Assembly (NCBI GenBank): GCA_946406115.1
Contig: OX291545.1
Coordinates: 8,198,001-8,262,000 of the forward strand
Direction of reading: 5' to 3'
Length of the DNA stretch: 64,000 nucleotides
Origin: Apoda limacodes
Taxonomy: Eukaryota > Arthropoda > Insecta > Lepidoptera > Limacodidae
Below, piece after piece: positions 1 through 13,890 of this stretch. Below the pieces are notes generated by a model. That model saw only the letters and a list, made by a program, of their open reading frames with translations, was not told the DNA's origin and did no database searches. The position numbers and the translations under genes are program-made. Within the stretch, counting starts at the first letter, position 1; each line of letters begins with the position of its first letter.

Positions 1-1272
1 AGACTCAGTAGTAGTTTTCTTAAAAATATAAAAAAAAATACCTGAAAGACTGAGCTTTATTCGTTTTTTTTTTAACAACGCCATCTATTGTCAAGTAGCT
101 TTAGTGTTACTCTGAAAGTAAAAATTATAGTATTTGAGTTACAAAAATTCATATGTACCACAACTTACTACTTATTCGTATATTTCCCTAAAAAACTCAA
201 AACCAGTATATAATAAATTGAATGGCATAAGGTTTTTTATAAAGACTTTTTTAGGGTACCTTTATAAATTCGTCATGTCTGTCTATCTGGCCATCTGCCC
301 AGCTTAATAATTTAAAAAATTTAAAAAAACTTCTTAGTGGCAGCTCTACATACATGATCTAAAAATCTGAAAAATATCACGATAATAGCTTTATAAACAC
401 TACCAACGAAAATTGTTTTAGACAAAATTCATTCATAAGTTTTTTAGATATCCACAATAATTCTTATTCTACAAAACTCTAAGTTAAAACTTAATAACAC
501 GCACTTACGTCTTAAGATTTATGATTAGTAAAATATTGTTCTTTTTGGTCCTAATATTATTTTGTTTAACCTTTGAATAAGTATCATTTTAAACTTAAAC
601 AAGTTACCTTAAAATAAGTAAGATAAATTATAAATTTCTTTAGTATTTTGCATTTTGATTTAGATTTTTCCATAATATTGATCAAGTAATTGATAGATAA
701 TTTAAAATATTAAAGTATTATAGTCATAATTCTGGTATTTTGTTGTAATGAAGGTCCTAGTTTAAAGTTTTATTACTGACCTATTTCAGATTATATAAAG
801 TCTAAATATTTATTATTAAGTTTTGCAGTATTATACCAACAATAATTCTTTTATGAAAAAAAATGACTATTTTTCAATAACAGAACCTTACTAAAGACAA
901 TTGTAAGTAGCAAAGCAGAAATGCATTAGTCTGTTAATAAAATCATACTGTTTCCTGGGATATTATTCTATTTCGCATAGCATGGTGAGTAGCATAGTAT
1001 TATTTTGTTTGAAAATAAAATATGATATATTATATGAATTTTATATAATAAAGTCAGTACCTCATTAGTATACATATACTATACATATACAACTATACAT
1101 ATTCATAAACTTCATTGATTTAGTTTCATAAAGTTCCATAATTTAGTTAAATCACTTGTATCAGGCGCTCAAACATACAAACTCACCGCTTGACATATAC
1201 ATGTATAACTTAGTTACATTAATTACAGACTGCTTTACTGTAATAATACGCATAATATTGTTTTTGCTATAG
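1..1272 (+). other. Intron of Su(H), no exon seen
   Basis: AT-rich sequence upstream of the first recognisable Su(H) exon, ending in an AG acceptor at 1271-1272. I see no coding segment matching the preceding beta-trefoil part of the protein, so this is inferred to be intron continuing beyond the window start. Confidence 0.6.
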
Positions 1273-1638
<366 letters not shown>

Positions 1639-1639
1639 T

Positions 1640-1758
1640 AATTATGTATGTATTGACAAAAAATTAGGTACATAAGTATTTGTATCTGTTGTCTAGTATC
1701 CAACGTCTTTTCTTAGTTTGGCGCCAGATGGCGCTGTATGTAAATATCCAGAATAATA
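1640..1758 (+). repeat. 3' fragment of tRNA-derived SINE (family B)
   Basis: This stretch lies in the Su(H) intron. It shares the same ordered blocks as 13736-13890 and the full-length copy at 48372-48600: a run of As after a TATGTATT block, then TGTATC..TGTCTAGTAT, then TTAGTTTGGCGCCAGATGGC, GCTGTATG and a short AT tail. The tRNA-like head is missing here. Confidence 0.6.
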
Positions 1759-1906
1759 ATTCCCCATTTTTTTGATTTGCTCACAATCTTTTGATAGAAA
1801 TAAAAAGTAGAATTAGATTCAGAACCCAAAGCGCATGTTAATATCCAAATACGCTAACCGCTAGGCTTCAGAGGCTTGTCCTAAGGCCTAACCAGGTTAA
1901 ACCTAA

Positions 1907-2176
<270 letters not shown>

Positions 2177-2646
2177 TGATATAGTAGTATTTCTGGATTT
2201 TTTATATCATCTATCTATTTTATATATATATATTTATATATATATATTTGAATATTTCGACTTTTTTAAGATTAATTTGATATGATGAGATACACAAATT
2301 CTTTTTTTTTTTGCAACCATTCCTAATCGCATTTTATATTATCATCACACATCACATTTATGGATTAGGATTATGTTGCAGAGTAATCTAGATATGATTT
2401 ACAATCCATTCGCTATATTAGATAGGTAGCTATAATATCGGTGGTTCTAATATCATTGTTTGTAATATGTATATAGAATGTTGCCAAATACAATACCTAC
2501 TATTCATTTTGCTTATTGAACTATTTATTGATAATTTTAATATTATACATCTGACACATGTACCTATATAAATTTTAATGTATTTTTTTTCATTTTTACA
2601 AGTTATATAAAGTGTAATAGATTTTTCTAATGGAAGTTTCTGTTGA

Positions 2647-2871
<225 letters not shown>

Positions 2872-3745
2872 CCAATCGACTGCAGACTGGAGGACGACAG
2901 TCTGCAGTAACCATTTAGTCTATTTTGTCACAATAATGGACGTATCCTCTCGAATAGACTAGAAGTCGATGCAAATGTTGTGTCTTATGTTATCATAATA
3001 GAGCTGGGATGCAAATAATGCCTTAAGCATGCAATTAATTTGGCCTATGACGTTACAGTTGTGAAATTAAATAGACATGCAAGTGATGACATTTGAAAAA
3101 TTTTAAGCTAATTATTAGTATAATTTTGCTTATGACGGCGACCATAGACAACTGAGTAGTTTGAACGCTTAATACATAAATCAAATTTCTGCAATAATAC
3201 AAGTTTGTCACAAACGTAAACTTTGTAGGCGTAATGAGCATAAACATAATTGTGCTAAGCCGAATTTTTTTTTTTAACTAACCGCATCTCCCGAAACACG
3301 CGGTTAAAAGAGGCCTTAGCCTTGATAAATATGATGCAGTGTGTGTTAAAAACGGTTATAATTTTCATAAAACAAGCTACCGTTTACGCGTAAAGTTTTG
3401 GTGAGTGATGTGTGAAGACATTATCCTATATTTTTGTAATAGTGCCTAGAAAATTAAAACTGTTGTTGCTTAGCTTACAACTTCATTGAAGAATCTAGTG
3501 CCGTAGTTAGACAGTTAGGTGCCTGAGAGAATCGCAAATGTAGCCATAGATAATGGTAAATAGAATACCGAAGATAAAAATTGAATATGTATGTGTTTGA
3601 AAATGTTTTATAGTTGGTTTAACATACGATGTCCGGCCAATTGAGCAATTTTACTGTAACGATGTTGTAATAAGACAGTTTGTAAATAAGAAAATTGAGA
3701 TTTAATTGATTATTTTAATATTCTTGAATAAAAAGGCGATGTAAC
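2872..3745 (+). other. Probable 3' UTR of Su(H)
   Basis: This noncoding sequence follows the Su(H) stop. The first well-placed AATAAA polyadenylation hexamer I see is at 3727-3732. A second hexamer at 4328-4333 could serve a longer transcript. The extent is inferred; no cleavage site can be read from sequence alone. Confidence 0.4.
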
Positions 3746-5130
3746 TGTTTATATGATTGATATTTGTAAGTCTCTGCAACTCTATTTCTGTTAAGGGGCT
3801 GCCTCGATTTAAGCGGAGTCTTGTAATTGTTTCTATTTGTACTGTAAAGATGCAACAGATTTAATCTTTTATTATGTGTATTTTAATCATATAATTATCA
3901 TTCTGATAGTTCCAAAACATGATTGAATCAACTTCTGGGAGGACTTACATAGTTTTTATTTTCAAAGAAAGCTCTGATTTTTGATATTTTTCATTAGCAT
4001 TGCAAACGTCAGTCTTTATGCGTGATTAATATTTTATAGTAAAAGTTAACGTGTAAGTATTTAAAAGTTGTGGTAGTCAAGTTCTGAGATTCTCGCTTTA
4101 GTTAGGTAATTGTTTATTTATTAATATGTAATTTTCACGCTTATTTCAGAAAAATGTAAGCGTACGCACAGAAAGAGTAGTTGCTTACTCTTTCTGTCTC
4201 TATTGAGATCGTTTAGTAAGGAGAAGCTACGCTTGTAAAGTAGGACGTGGCTTGCGAATAGGTATCGAGTCCCGAAGCAGCCCCTTAATAGCAAAAATTT
4301 TTTTTTTAGTTTTTTTAATTTGATCTAAATAAACCTATATAGAAATATATTTAAACCTATATATGTGTGACATATGTTTCTTGATGGCTCCTTTTAGATC
4401 GATGCAACTACAATATTATTTTTAAGTAGAGCCACAGAGTGATTGCTAAAATGTTTTTTTTTTCAGCTTAAGGCAATGTATGTAATATTATTTATGAAAA
4501 AGAAGATAATTCTTTATGCTATTTCTATTTCTTTGGGGCCAAATAGCTATATTTATCCATGACAAGTCATTGTATTTTAAACATTTTACATTTTAAGTAT
4601 ATACATTGTATGTGTAAGGTTTAAAATGATTTTTTTACGAGTTTATATAGTGTGATTTGTCTAAAATATTTTTTTGTAATTTTTGTTTAGTATAAATTAT
4701 TTAAGATAATTTAATATTACGTAATATACTTTATCTTAGTTGCAAATGCAACTACATAAAACGAAGACCAAAAAGTTCAGTTAGGCTTAAACTGTTGACT
4801 GACAGTAATTGTACGTAACTGTACGTAATTGTACGTAACTGTACAATTTGGAACAGTTTCTGTCATAGTGGGATCGCCGTAATAAATCAATTTAATTTTA
4901 TAATATTTTTTGGTAGTGATAAATTACCGCTTCTTCCCCAATGCTCAACTAGTTGAGCAGTTGAGCAATAGGACATAGTATGTATTTTATAACATTTTGT
5001 TCTCTATAGCTTAACTATTTTTTGCTCAACTTTGGTAGGTCATCCTGTTATGAAATCGATCATATTACCTACTACTCAACTTCTCTTGAGACACTGGCCA
5101 TTTATAATCTTTTGATAAGACCTCTTTTAT
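3746..5130. other. Intergenic DNA, short simple repeats only
   Basis: AT-rich with no coding signal. Around 4805-4845 a decamer of the type GTACGTAAYT is repeated four times. Around 4940-5085 there are several GAGCAGTTGAGCAA / CTCAACT-type words in both orientations, perhaps a remnant of an inverted-repeat element. Confidence 0.4.
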
Positions 5131-5179
5131 TATACAGTGTGGGATAAAAAGGCCGTGGTTGGATTCAAAGTACCCTAAA

Positions 5180-6042
5180 TATACGAGGAGCGATCAAAAA
5201 GTTTCCGGTAATGTTAGGTATAAAATCCACAAGAACTTTACAAGCAAATATTTTATTTTTCAACATGATCACCTTCTACTTCAATACATTTGGCATATCA
5301 CTTTTCAAGTTGTCGTATTCCGGCTGAAAAAAAATTTTGTTCCTAAAAAAAACATCTCCACCGCAGTCATGACCTCGCCATTGTTTTTGAATTTAACTTA
5401 ATAATTAGAAATCGCTAGGAGCGAGGTCTGGTGAATATGGTGGGTGTTCCATCAATTGTTACCCAGCATTCTTAATGGCTAGATTTTTTTTAGAAATCTC
5501 GACTCGCTTTCCCTTCTGCACGAAAGTCAACATTCGTGGAACCCTCCGCGCGGAAGTTTAGTCTGAAGTATTAACTGAACACTCCCAAAAGAAATCTTTA
5601 GACCCTCAGCTATGTAACGAATGATTACACGTCTATCGTTAAGTACTAACTCCTCGACTTTTTTAACATTTTCTTCGGTAACACATGTGGATGTTCTTCC
5701 ACAACGATCTTCATCTTTGCAGCTTGTTCTTCCACGTTTGAATTCGGAACACCAAAAATTTCTTTTAAAGTACTTGAAATTTCATTAAAAATATCTTTGG
5801 TAGACATTTATTTCAGTACGAAGTCTTTTATCACGGCGCGTATTTCAGATTTTTCCATTTTCGGCTTAGAACGACGATTCACAGATTTTATGAAAATATT
5901 GTGAAGGGCAGAAAGCAAGTGCAATGTTACACTTTACGGTGACAACTACCAAAGACAGTCCAAATGACATAAAAAATAAATGAACGTCAAATAACAATTT
6001 CAAATATCGAATACCGGAAACTATTTGATCGCTCCTCGTATA
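5180..6042 (-). mobile_element. Decayed mariner-family transposon with intact terminal inverted repeats
   Basis: The ends TATACGAGGAGCGATCAAA (5180) and its inverted copy at 6013-6042 match over about 30 bp with one or two differences, and TA dinucleotides border them, as expected of Tc1/mariner targets. Between them the minus strand carries transposase remnants in broken frames. Near 5630 is VEELVLNDRRVIIRYIAEGL, the helix-turn-helix region of mariner transposases. Near the left end is YAKCIEVEGDHVEK followed by a stop, the usual mariner C-terminus. At 863 bp it is shorter than a typical 1.3-kb mariner, so the catalytic middle is deleted, and several stops make it non-autonomous. Confidence 0.85.
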
Positions 6043-8640
6043 TGGTGACAAATTTGATTGAAGAAAAACATTTATTTATTTTCTCAAATAAGTAAAACTG
6101 CATAAAAATATTTTTGGATAAATAAACTGTTTAAAAATGCGCTTATGCAGAGACGTAAACAAAGAGACAGCGCTATATAATTGCTGCCGAGTGTGACGGC
6201 GACAGCCAACGCGTAAATCTTGTGAAAAATCAAGAAAATGTCGTTTATAAAGAAACTACGATAGTTACTAAATAACTGGTTTGTAAAATACGCCTGTTGT
6301 TAGAAAAGATTAACAAAAAATGTGTGCGACAAAGGTTTTTTCGAAAAATAAATGTCCCTAGTAAAATGTCAAAAATCGTGTATCGACGTTCGAGCGATTA
6401 AAGATTTAGAATAAGTTTCCTGTGTCAAAATATTAAACTCATAAATAACATAAAAACTGAGATCCAGATCGACGAACATGACCGATTTGACATATATACG
6501 GACCCTCAAGTTCGGAATTGAATCTGTGAAATATGAAAAGAACAACATTCTCTATCTCATATCCCATCCCAGGTCTCATCATAAATAACGTAGTATCTTT
6601 AATTACAAAAAGACGAATAGAGATTTTTGTCATTTTTGTAATAGAGTATTCTGTACCTATTATACATGGTGTTTTTTTACTAGCTAAGCTTTTTATTGGA
6701 GATACTATAAATAGATCATTTTGAATAATGCTTATGACTTAGTAATAAAATACAGTTTGATTTTTTTTTCGAATTCATATCGATTTCTGGAATAAATAGT
6801 TGATTTTTAAAATCCTTAAATGCAGTTTTACTTATTTTCTCAATAAAAAGCTACCTGAAATCTAAATTAGCAACATCTGATTGAAATTTGTTATTGATTG
6901 TGTAATGTAGTAGGTACCCTTTAGTTACTAATTTGAGTATTATTATCTGACCACTTCCGGTTCATTTTCGCGTGTAATATTTAATCGTGAACGTTTGTGG
7001 TGGCAGCGCACCGATTGTCTACACGCTATCGTAACTAAACGTCATACGTCCGCACTGTTAGGGCACCAGTCTACCCTCACATTGGGCGAATGGGAGCCGT
7101 AGTCCATTACGCATAGAGTTAATTTTTGGCCCCATTAATTCGTCCCTGTCTTTAAAATCTTAATACAGTATTCATTTATACTGAATCTTAAGCTTAATTC
7201 TAAATGCTCTGGTACTAACGTCAAGATATAGGACTACCTCTATTTTATAAACTTTGAAATCATCTTTGCCCCTATTACTGATAGAGTGAATTTCGTTGCA
7301 TCATATACAGGTGTTTAATCAAAACATATACAACGACAAATATTTAACACAATTTAAATTTAATGTTTAAATTTAAATACTCACGCGATGTATATGTTAC
7401 GACGATCCCACTCTATTTAATAATTATTGCTAGTATGTAGATTTTATCATCGCTGAGTCAATAATAGTTGAGGAATTAAGATTGGCTTTTATACCATTAA
7501 GTACCAATAAATAAAATAGCACCATTCAATAGTCAAACTTATTACTAAATGTTATCTAACGTGTTTGGATATGATAAAATTGACTGAGCCTTAAGTACTG
7601 TCACCTTATCTATATTTATAATGTTTAGATAAATTGATTAGTGTTGAGTTAGTTTGCAGTACACTTGATAAATATTTTGGAGGTGAATCACAATGTTGGT
7701 TTTAGAGAAGAAATGTCTTTGGCTCAATTTGAATAGATGAATTAAGAAATATGTAGTTACTTTACCTAACTAAAATCTGTTGGGGGTCACCTTTAAGGGT
7801 CTATAATACCTACCTTAAATCTCTGAGCAAGATCATCTGTTATCCGAAAATACTTTGTAATGAATATATCGTTAAGTTGAAGAGTGTATAGTACTAAGAC
7901 CTGTGTTAGGCAAAAACATGATTCTATAAAATTTTCTTCATAGAAAAAAAATATTACAAAGTTCCTACCCAACAATTATGCGCTTGTATATAAAATGTAC
8001 TTCATAGAACCCATATTATGAAACTTTGCATAACAACTGACCTAAATACAAAGCAAATACTATATTTTTTAATTAAAAAAACAATACTATTTTTACAGTT
8101 AAAAACAGAAATAACGAAAACCAAAATAAAGCATTGAGTTATTTTGAGGTCTAGCTGCACTGCTCTCGCACGCGTATATACATATTGCGTCGTCCTTGTT
8201 CACTAAACCAGGTATTATAGACCCTTAATAATACCGCCGAAAGAAAATATTTATTCTATTGGAATTGGTATATTTTTAAGAAAAAGTGTGATTTCGAACA
8301 TTCCATCTGGAAATTGTAATAAGAAGTACAAAAGATATAAATATTTTTGTAGCAAAACATAAACGTCATTTTATGGAATTGGTAAATTTACAGTATTAAA
8401 AAAAAGAAATTAGAATTAAATAGAAATATGTACCGAAGTTATGCCGTCAATTCAATTTTGTTACAAAATTTTACAAGCGTGACTATTAAGGTTTTATAAT
8501 AATTATTATACTTATACCTATTTGAAGAAGAATATGCTCGAAAAAATCTTGTAAATATATTGTAAACCAATTTAACGAGCAGAGTTTACAAATATTTTTA
8601 ATAAAACTGAATACGAATAAAAATTGGTTTCATTTATGCT
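6043..8640. other. Intergenic DNA without recognised features
   Basis: AT-rich throughout. The short open frames here have no recognisable domain, and I see no repeat structure worth naming apart from homopolymer runs. Confidence 0.4.
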
Positions 8641-8659
8641 ATGAACTATCTGTGCAGTT

Positions 8660-9003
8660 AACTTTTTTTTTTAGTTAAAACACTTATCATTTATTTCTGT
8701 TGCCGCTATAACAACAAATACTAAACAACAGAATAAAATAAATATTTAAGGGGGCTCCCATACAACAAACGTGATTATTTTGCTCGTTTTTGCGCGATAT
8801 TGATAACGGCAACAGGAAGACGCTTAAAATATTTACAGAACATTAAATTATTTATTTACTTTAAAAAAAAAAATCAAATTAAAATAAAACAAATATTTAA
8901 GGGGGACTCCCATACAACAAATGTGATTTTTTGCCGTTTTTATAGATAAAGGTACGTAACCCTTCGTGCGCGAGTCCGACTCGCACTTGGCCGATTTTTT
9001 TTC
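8660..9003 (-). repeat. Lepidopteran interspersed repeat (GTGCGAGTCGGACTCGC family), inverted copy
   Basis: Read on the minus strand it starts near 9003 with CGGCCAAGTGCGAGTCGGAC, continues through a TTGTATGGGAGYCCCCCTTAA block (present twice) and ends near a GCGGCAACAGAAATA block. The same blocks occur in the same order in the longer copy at 40742-41318. This family is very common in moth and butterfly genomes. I cannot assign it to a transposon class from this window. Confidence 0.65.
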
Positions 9004-9082
9004 ATACAAACTGCGTTACCCTAAATATCTTTTACTTACTATATAAACATTTCGGTATCTACTCAAAACGCGATATGATGAA

Positions 9083-9362
9083 CAGGATGGAACAGAAAAG
9101 CCGTGGTTAGTAAAAAATACTTTAAATATTGATGATGGCCTATTTTACAGAAAGGAAACATTCCTTTATATTTTAAAATAAGTAACTAAAATTTTTTTTC
9201 ATGCTTCACAGATTCCTGATTCAAAAATCAATTTTTTTACTTAAAAATATTTAAATGTAGTATCACTTATTTTAGAAAATTAAGGAATGTCTCCTTTCAG
9301 TAAAATTTTTCATCGCCAATTTTTATGGTCCTTTCCCTCCATCCACGGCCTTTCTTTTTTAC
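9083..9362. mobile_element. MITE with ~50-70 bp imperfect terminal inverted repeats
   Basis: The left arm (GGCCTATTTTACAGAAAGG and about 30 bases either side) reappears inverted near 9285-9360 (CTTTCAGTAAAATTTTTCAT). The outer ends share a GCCGTGG word in inverted orientation (near 9100 and 9345). A similar outer end lies at 5138-5165, next to the mariner insertion. No coding capacity; superfamily unknown. Confidence 0.55.
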
Positions 9363-9369
9363 TCTATAT

Positions 9370-11900
9370 ATACCGCTATTTACCATAGCCGCAAAAAGCA
9401 TATTTATCCATAAAATGGCAGTCAATTAATAAATAACTAGAGTTTTCAATAAATATAATGAAATGTATAAATTCAACAAAGCTCAGGTTATTGCATTCGT
9501 TGGCCTTTTATGATAATATAAGTACCTATATGCTTTTTGCGACTACCTACGGGTATGATAAAAACGCATTTTGAGTGGTAAAATGTTTATCATTAAAGAT
9601 ATTTATATAAGCTTGCATATGAAAGATCTGGATCAGTGTCACCTTAAAACATTATTTTCAAAAAAGAATCCCACGTTTTTTCTAAAACGCGGATCTCACA
9701 GACTTAAAATGCTCATTGTTTAATTAAAAAACAAGAGGTCAAGCGTAATTATGAATCAGAGTTGATCAAGGAATCAGTGCCCCGTCTGATGTGTGTGGGA
9801 ACGTCTTCTTTATATCTTGGTTCTCATGATAAATCGGGCTCCCCCACATACCGTTCCGCACCGCTGATGCCGACCTCATGTAATTATCACAGCTTTATGC
9901 GCATACACTATTGTTTGTTCCACAGATTTAGTAATAAAATCATAATTTATATATTTTTATGTATTCAATGAAACGCTACATGAATTTAAAGGGTTCGTAA
10001 TCGATGGGTATAGTAACACCACACAGAGGGTAAAGTTAAATGTCGCTTTGAGGTTACGCCTATTGTTAAATATCGGAATATCGCAATTCTCTTAAATATC
10101 TTAATTCCTTCACTCGATTAACGATATTTAACGCTTCACATGGTGCGCCATGCTACATAAAAACAAAAAAAAATGACATGTTTGACTTTGTTTTTAGTAG
10201 CTTACTAACTTATTTCGTATTACCTTATAAGTGTTTCGGTACATATTGTATACTCTTTAGCTAATTATCAAAGTATTGTATTACTACTTTAAATGGAACT
10301 TCTTGCCAGCTCTTTTTGGCAGAAATTAACATTGTTTACATTGTTGATTCAAAAATGTTCTTAGAAACCTACTTGAATAAAGTTTGGTTTGAGTTAGAGT
10401 TTATTGGCTGCTCATTCGTGTCTCTTTAAACGACTTCAACTGGACTCAATTTTATGGTCTGTTCCCTAATTTCTTACTGATCTGAATCTTACACTCATAT
10501 AATCCAAAATTGATTCGTAGTATATCATAACGTAAAGGACATGGCAACTATACCAGTAAAAAATAACTACCTACTTAAACATCCACTTAAGTATTACATT
10601 TTGAACTAAGTACTTATTTTTAGGGTTCCGTACGTCAAATGAAAAACAAAGTAATTTAAAAAATTAAACTGACCTCCAAATTGTAATTTATTTAATTTAT
10701 AACTAAAAAGCGAGAAATAAAATTTTATCTTTTAAAGTCGTAGTATGCGGTACGAGTAGCCAGATACCCTGTCTTGCGCCCGAACCGCGGCGATGAGCAC
10801 CAAACGCACCCGATGTCGATCTCACCGAGAGCGCAACAACGGGCACTATTTATTTATTGTACTTTCGGTTAGTAAGAAAATACAAAATAAATAAAACAAG
10901 GACTTAAAAATATTCAAAAGAGTACCTAATAAAATAAGGATATAATACAAAGAAAAAACGATTGAGCAGTAAACTGGGCAGTCACATGCCTACATGTGTA
11001 GGCACATTAATATACCTATAAAATAAGTAGTTCTTAACTATTTACGAGGTAAAATGTAGGCATTCGTTTGTGGTTTGTATGAATAAGTGGTATAACATAT
11101 AAATAAGCCAAAATAAATTATTATTGTGTAATTTATGTTTGTTAAGAGTATTTTGTAGGGTCACTTAGTCATCTTTGGGTCACTTTTTAGATAAAATTAT
11201 GGTTGGAATATAGCAAAAGGTCTCCAGGACCTAAGCTAGTTTCATTAAAAATCTTTGCTTTGAAATCTAAAACTGTGCTTTTCATCAAAATGGAAACTGC
11301 GTGGAAAAACTTTTGTCGCGTAAAGTTAAAACAAGCGCCCCCGGCATACTTGTATGTACTTAATAATTTATGTAACTGCAATTATATTGTATAAAATGTT
11401 ATAAATAAACATTGCAGTAATGTAACTCATAAACTTATCATTGTATTAAATTACTGTCACTTTGCTAACAAAAGTTACTGTAAGACAGAACTGGTTATCA
11501 CAACTTGTTTTTCGCAATATCATTATTTTAAGTTCTCTGGAATTGAAACAGCGAACCAATCGTTACAATACAAGGTGTAAGATTATCTAGAACTATGAAA
11601 ATAGGGAAATCTTGAAAATAAGACGGCCCTGTCTATTTTGTCTTTTTCAAAATTATATTAACGTCAAAAATTGCCTAAAAAATGAGTGTATCTGATACAG
11701 GCATGCACATATGTTATATCAGTTTTACCACGTAGTGTTTTTCGTCAACTAAATATTTGTTCAAAGTTTACTTTTAGATAAATTAAATAAATACATTTTA
11801 AGTATACTCAATCAATCAAGTTTCTTTCGAAGAAACATGTACATAATTTTATTTAAGTGAATAAGTAGTTTTATTTCATTTGTTTCCAACTATTTATTAT
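9370..11900. other. Intergenic DNA without recognised features
   Basis: I see no gene or repeat that I can name. A GC-richer patch at about 10735-10855 stands out from the surrounding AT-rich DNA but has no long open frame. Confidence 0.35.
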
Positions 11901-11903
11901 TTA

Positions 11904-12142
11904 TCGGTAGTGGCCCAGAGGTTTCGGTTTCACCTTGCGTCCTGAGTGGCGGAGGTTCGAGCCCCGCGTGTTCCAATTACTCTTTTTCTTAATTTCTCAA
12001 GTACATTGATTATTCACTCCTGCATATGTCAAAAAAGACATATGTGAAGTCCGTAATCCGCTCTGGGCCCGCGTGTGGACTTTGGCAAAAATCACCCTCG
12101 GTGATGATAGGCCTTGTCCTAACAGTGGGAACATATGAGGTT
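11904..12142 (+). repeat. tRNA-derived SINE (family A)
   Basis: A tRNA-like head contains a plausible RNA polymerase III A box (TGGCCCAGAGG near 11910) and B box (GGTTCGAGCCC, 11954-11964). The body includes a CATATGTC..GACATATGTGAAGTCC inverted motif, a GGGCCCGCGTGTGGACT block and a YAGCAGTGGGA-like end. The copy at 21009-21300 shares this body. This is a Pol III retroposon moved by a partner LINE; it is not a functional tRNA gene. Confidence 0.75.
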
Positions 12143-12459
12143 AAAAAGGATTATTTTATCTTAATTGATTTTAAGCTTTTTTATTTTATAAGTAGAATTA
12201 AAGTAGGAGTGCAGGAGTTTCTACGAAAAGTTCGTTTTCTAAGAGTTAGGAATTCCGATATAGAAATCCAATATCGGAAATCAATATCGGATTTGAAAAC
12301 CTGATATTACATGCCCAACCTACAATACAGTAGTGATCTAGTCTAGTACCTTTATTAGTCCTACGGGCTTTTATAAATTTTACTTTTCTTAAGGCGAAGT
12401 AGGTGTTCCTAGAAGTAGTAATGACGTACTGTCTATTCTATCAAGTCTGTATAAAAGCT

Positions 12460-12790
12460 ATGTCTTAACCATTGGTTTGGACTTTGGACAAATACCAGTC
12501 AAGATGCAAAGTCCTCCAAAATGCCACAAACTTCTCGAAGTGCTGGAAAATTGTGACATTGACATCTTTATTACAGTTAGAAGTTTACTTCTTGTGTTTG
12601 CCACACTTCCTGTAAGCGTTGCAACTTCAGAACGTACTTTTTCAACTTTTAGAAGGGTAAGAACCTGGTTAAGATCAAGGATGTCTGAAGACCCTTTAAA
12701 TGAGCTATCCTGTTTCTCATTCATAGAGAAATTTCTGAGAACATAGGAATGGTTTTGAAGCGTTTTACAAAACCGAAAGCAGACGATTGA
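12460..12790 (+). pseudogene. hAT-family transposase fragment (C-terminal dimerisation region)
   Basis: An open frame from 12477 to 12746 contains LPVSVATSERTFSTFRRVRT followed by WLRSRMSEDPLNEL. This is the hallmark hAT dimerisation motif, of the type seen in ZMYM1-like hAT proteins. Just downstream, a different frame continues with a plausible hAT tail (REISENIGMVLKRF...KPKADD), so a frameshift near 12725 has broken it. The catalytic domain is absent upstream. The hAT MITE at 26542-26838 could have been moved by a related enzyme, but the link is not shown. Confidence 0.8.
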
Positions 12791-13244
12791 TTTAAAAACG
12801 TAAAGATTATATAATTGGTCTTAAACGTTTGGAAGTGTAAAACTGTGTTTGAGAATTGTTGACAATTTTGTTTATAAAACAAAATCTTCCTATAAAATAC
12901 TATAAAGTACTTTATCTTGCTTTTCATGGGATTAGATATATTGTGCCCCCTCCGAGAAAGACTTCAGGATCCGCCCTTGTCTGGAACGTTACTAATTTTC
13001 TCATTTTGTTAACTAATTGGGTTTAAAATGAATGAAATGACAGCAACCTTATCATTCTCTTGTGCAAAAGTTATGCATATCACTTTCGTGATGTTGTGGA
13101 ATATTTTTTTTAAAGTCTTATTTGAAATGTTAGAAAAGTTAATCACAGCATTCGCCAAGGATTCCAAAAGTAAATATGTATGGGCTCGGTACCTCAGTCG
13201 GCTTCCACCTTTTTTTTCTTTTTATTTATTCTTATTTTTTAATT

Positions 13245-13735
13245 TTTTTTTTTTTTTTTTTTTTAAATACCACTAAGGTGGCAAACAAGCTTACGGCCCG
13301 CCTGATGGTACGAGGTCACCGTAGCCTATGGACGCTTGCAACACCAGGGGTATCACTTGCGCGTTGCCGACCCTTCAGAAATCTAATAACTTCTTTCTTG
13401 AAGAACTCCATACTGTAGTCCTTGCAGAATACCTTGGCAGGGAGCTCATTCCACAACTTAAGCGTTCGCGGGAGGAAGTTTCTCTGAAACCGCACTGTAC
13501 GCGACCATTTAGGTTCTAAAGTGTGAGAATGGATTCCCTGCCGATGGCGAGCGGTGCGATGGTAGAAAGTAGCCGTGGGCATCATTTCGAACAATTCCTC
13601 AGAACACAACCCATTGTACAAGCGGTAGAACACACACAGTGAGGCAAAGTCTCTCCTCAGACTTAAGGGCTCGATACCGCAAGTGAGTTTGGAATCGTCG
13701 ACAATTCTCACAGCCCGTCGTTTGTCTTGTTCCTG
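13245..13735 (-). mobile_element. LINE 3'-end fragment with C-terminal ORF2 coding piece (family L)
   Basis: The minus-strand frame 13711-13316 encodes the C-terminal tail of a non-LTR retrotransposon polyprotein: PLSLRRDFASLCVFYRLYNG, then [20 protein letters not shown] and FKKEVIRFLKGRQRA. Tails of this kind are found on many insect jockey/CR1-type reverse transcriptases. The 3' end reaches a poly-T run (poly-A on the minus strand) at 13245-13264. It is 5'-truncated, and the coding frame runs to a normal stop. Relatives lie at 16275, 22838, 38225, 49135 and 62455. Confidence 0.8.
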
Positions 13736-13890
13736 GAGGTATTTATTTATGATATTATGTATTTACAAAAAAAGTTATATACATATATGTATTTCTTGTG
13801 TTGTATGGTATCCATAACACAAGCTTTGCTTACTTTAGGGCCAGGTGGCGCTGTGTGTAATGTCCAAAAATATTTTTATATTTTTTTCGA
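13736..13890 (+). repeat. 3' fragment of tRNA-derived SINE (family B)
   Basis: It carries the block order of the full copy at 48372: a poly-A stretch, ATGTATTTCTTGTG, CCATAACACAAGCTTTGCTT, GGGCCAGGTGGCGCTGTGTG and an AT-rich end. It directly abuts the LINE fragment at 13735, and the tRNA-like head is missing. Confidence 0.65.

Noticed and set aside
9762..9971. Short + strand ORF of 69 codons
   Set aside because: No recognisable domain and AT-rich C-terminal codons; likely chance.
11904..11985. tRNA gene
   Set aside because: A and B boxes are present but the cloverleaf arms do not pair well and the sequence continues into a SINE body.
12477..12746. Possible host gene (ZMYM1-like)
   Set aside because: The frame is only the hAT dimerisation region, has a frameshift and no upstream exons; a transposon fragment is simpler.
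13028..13276. + strand ORF ending in poly-Phe
   Set aside because: The Phe run is the poly-T (reverse poly-A) tail of the minus-strand LINE.
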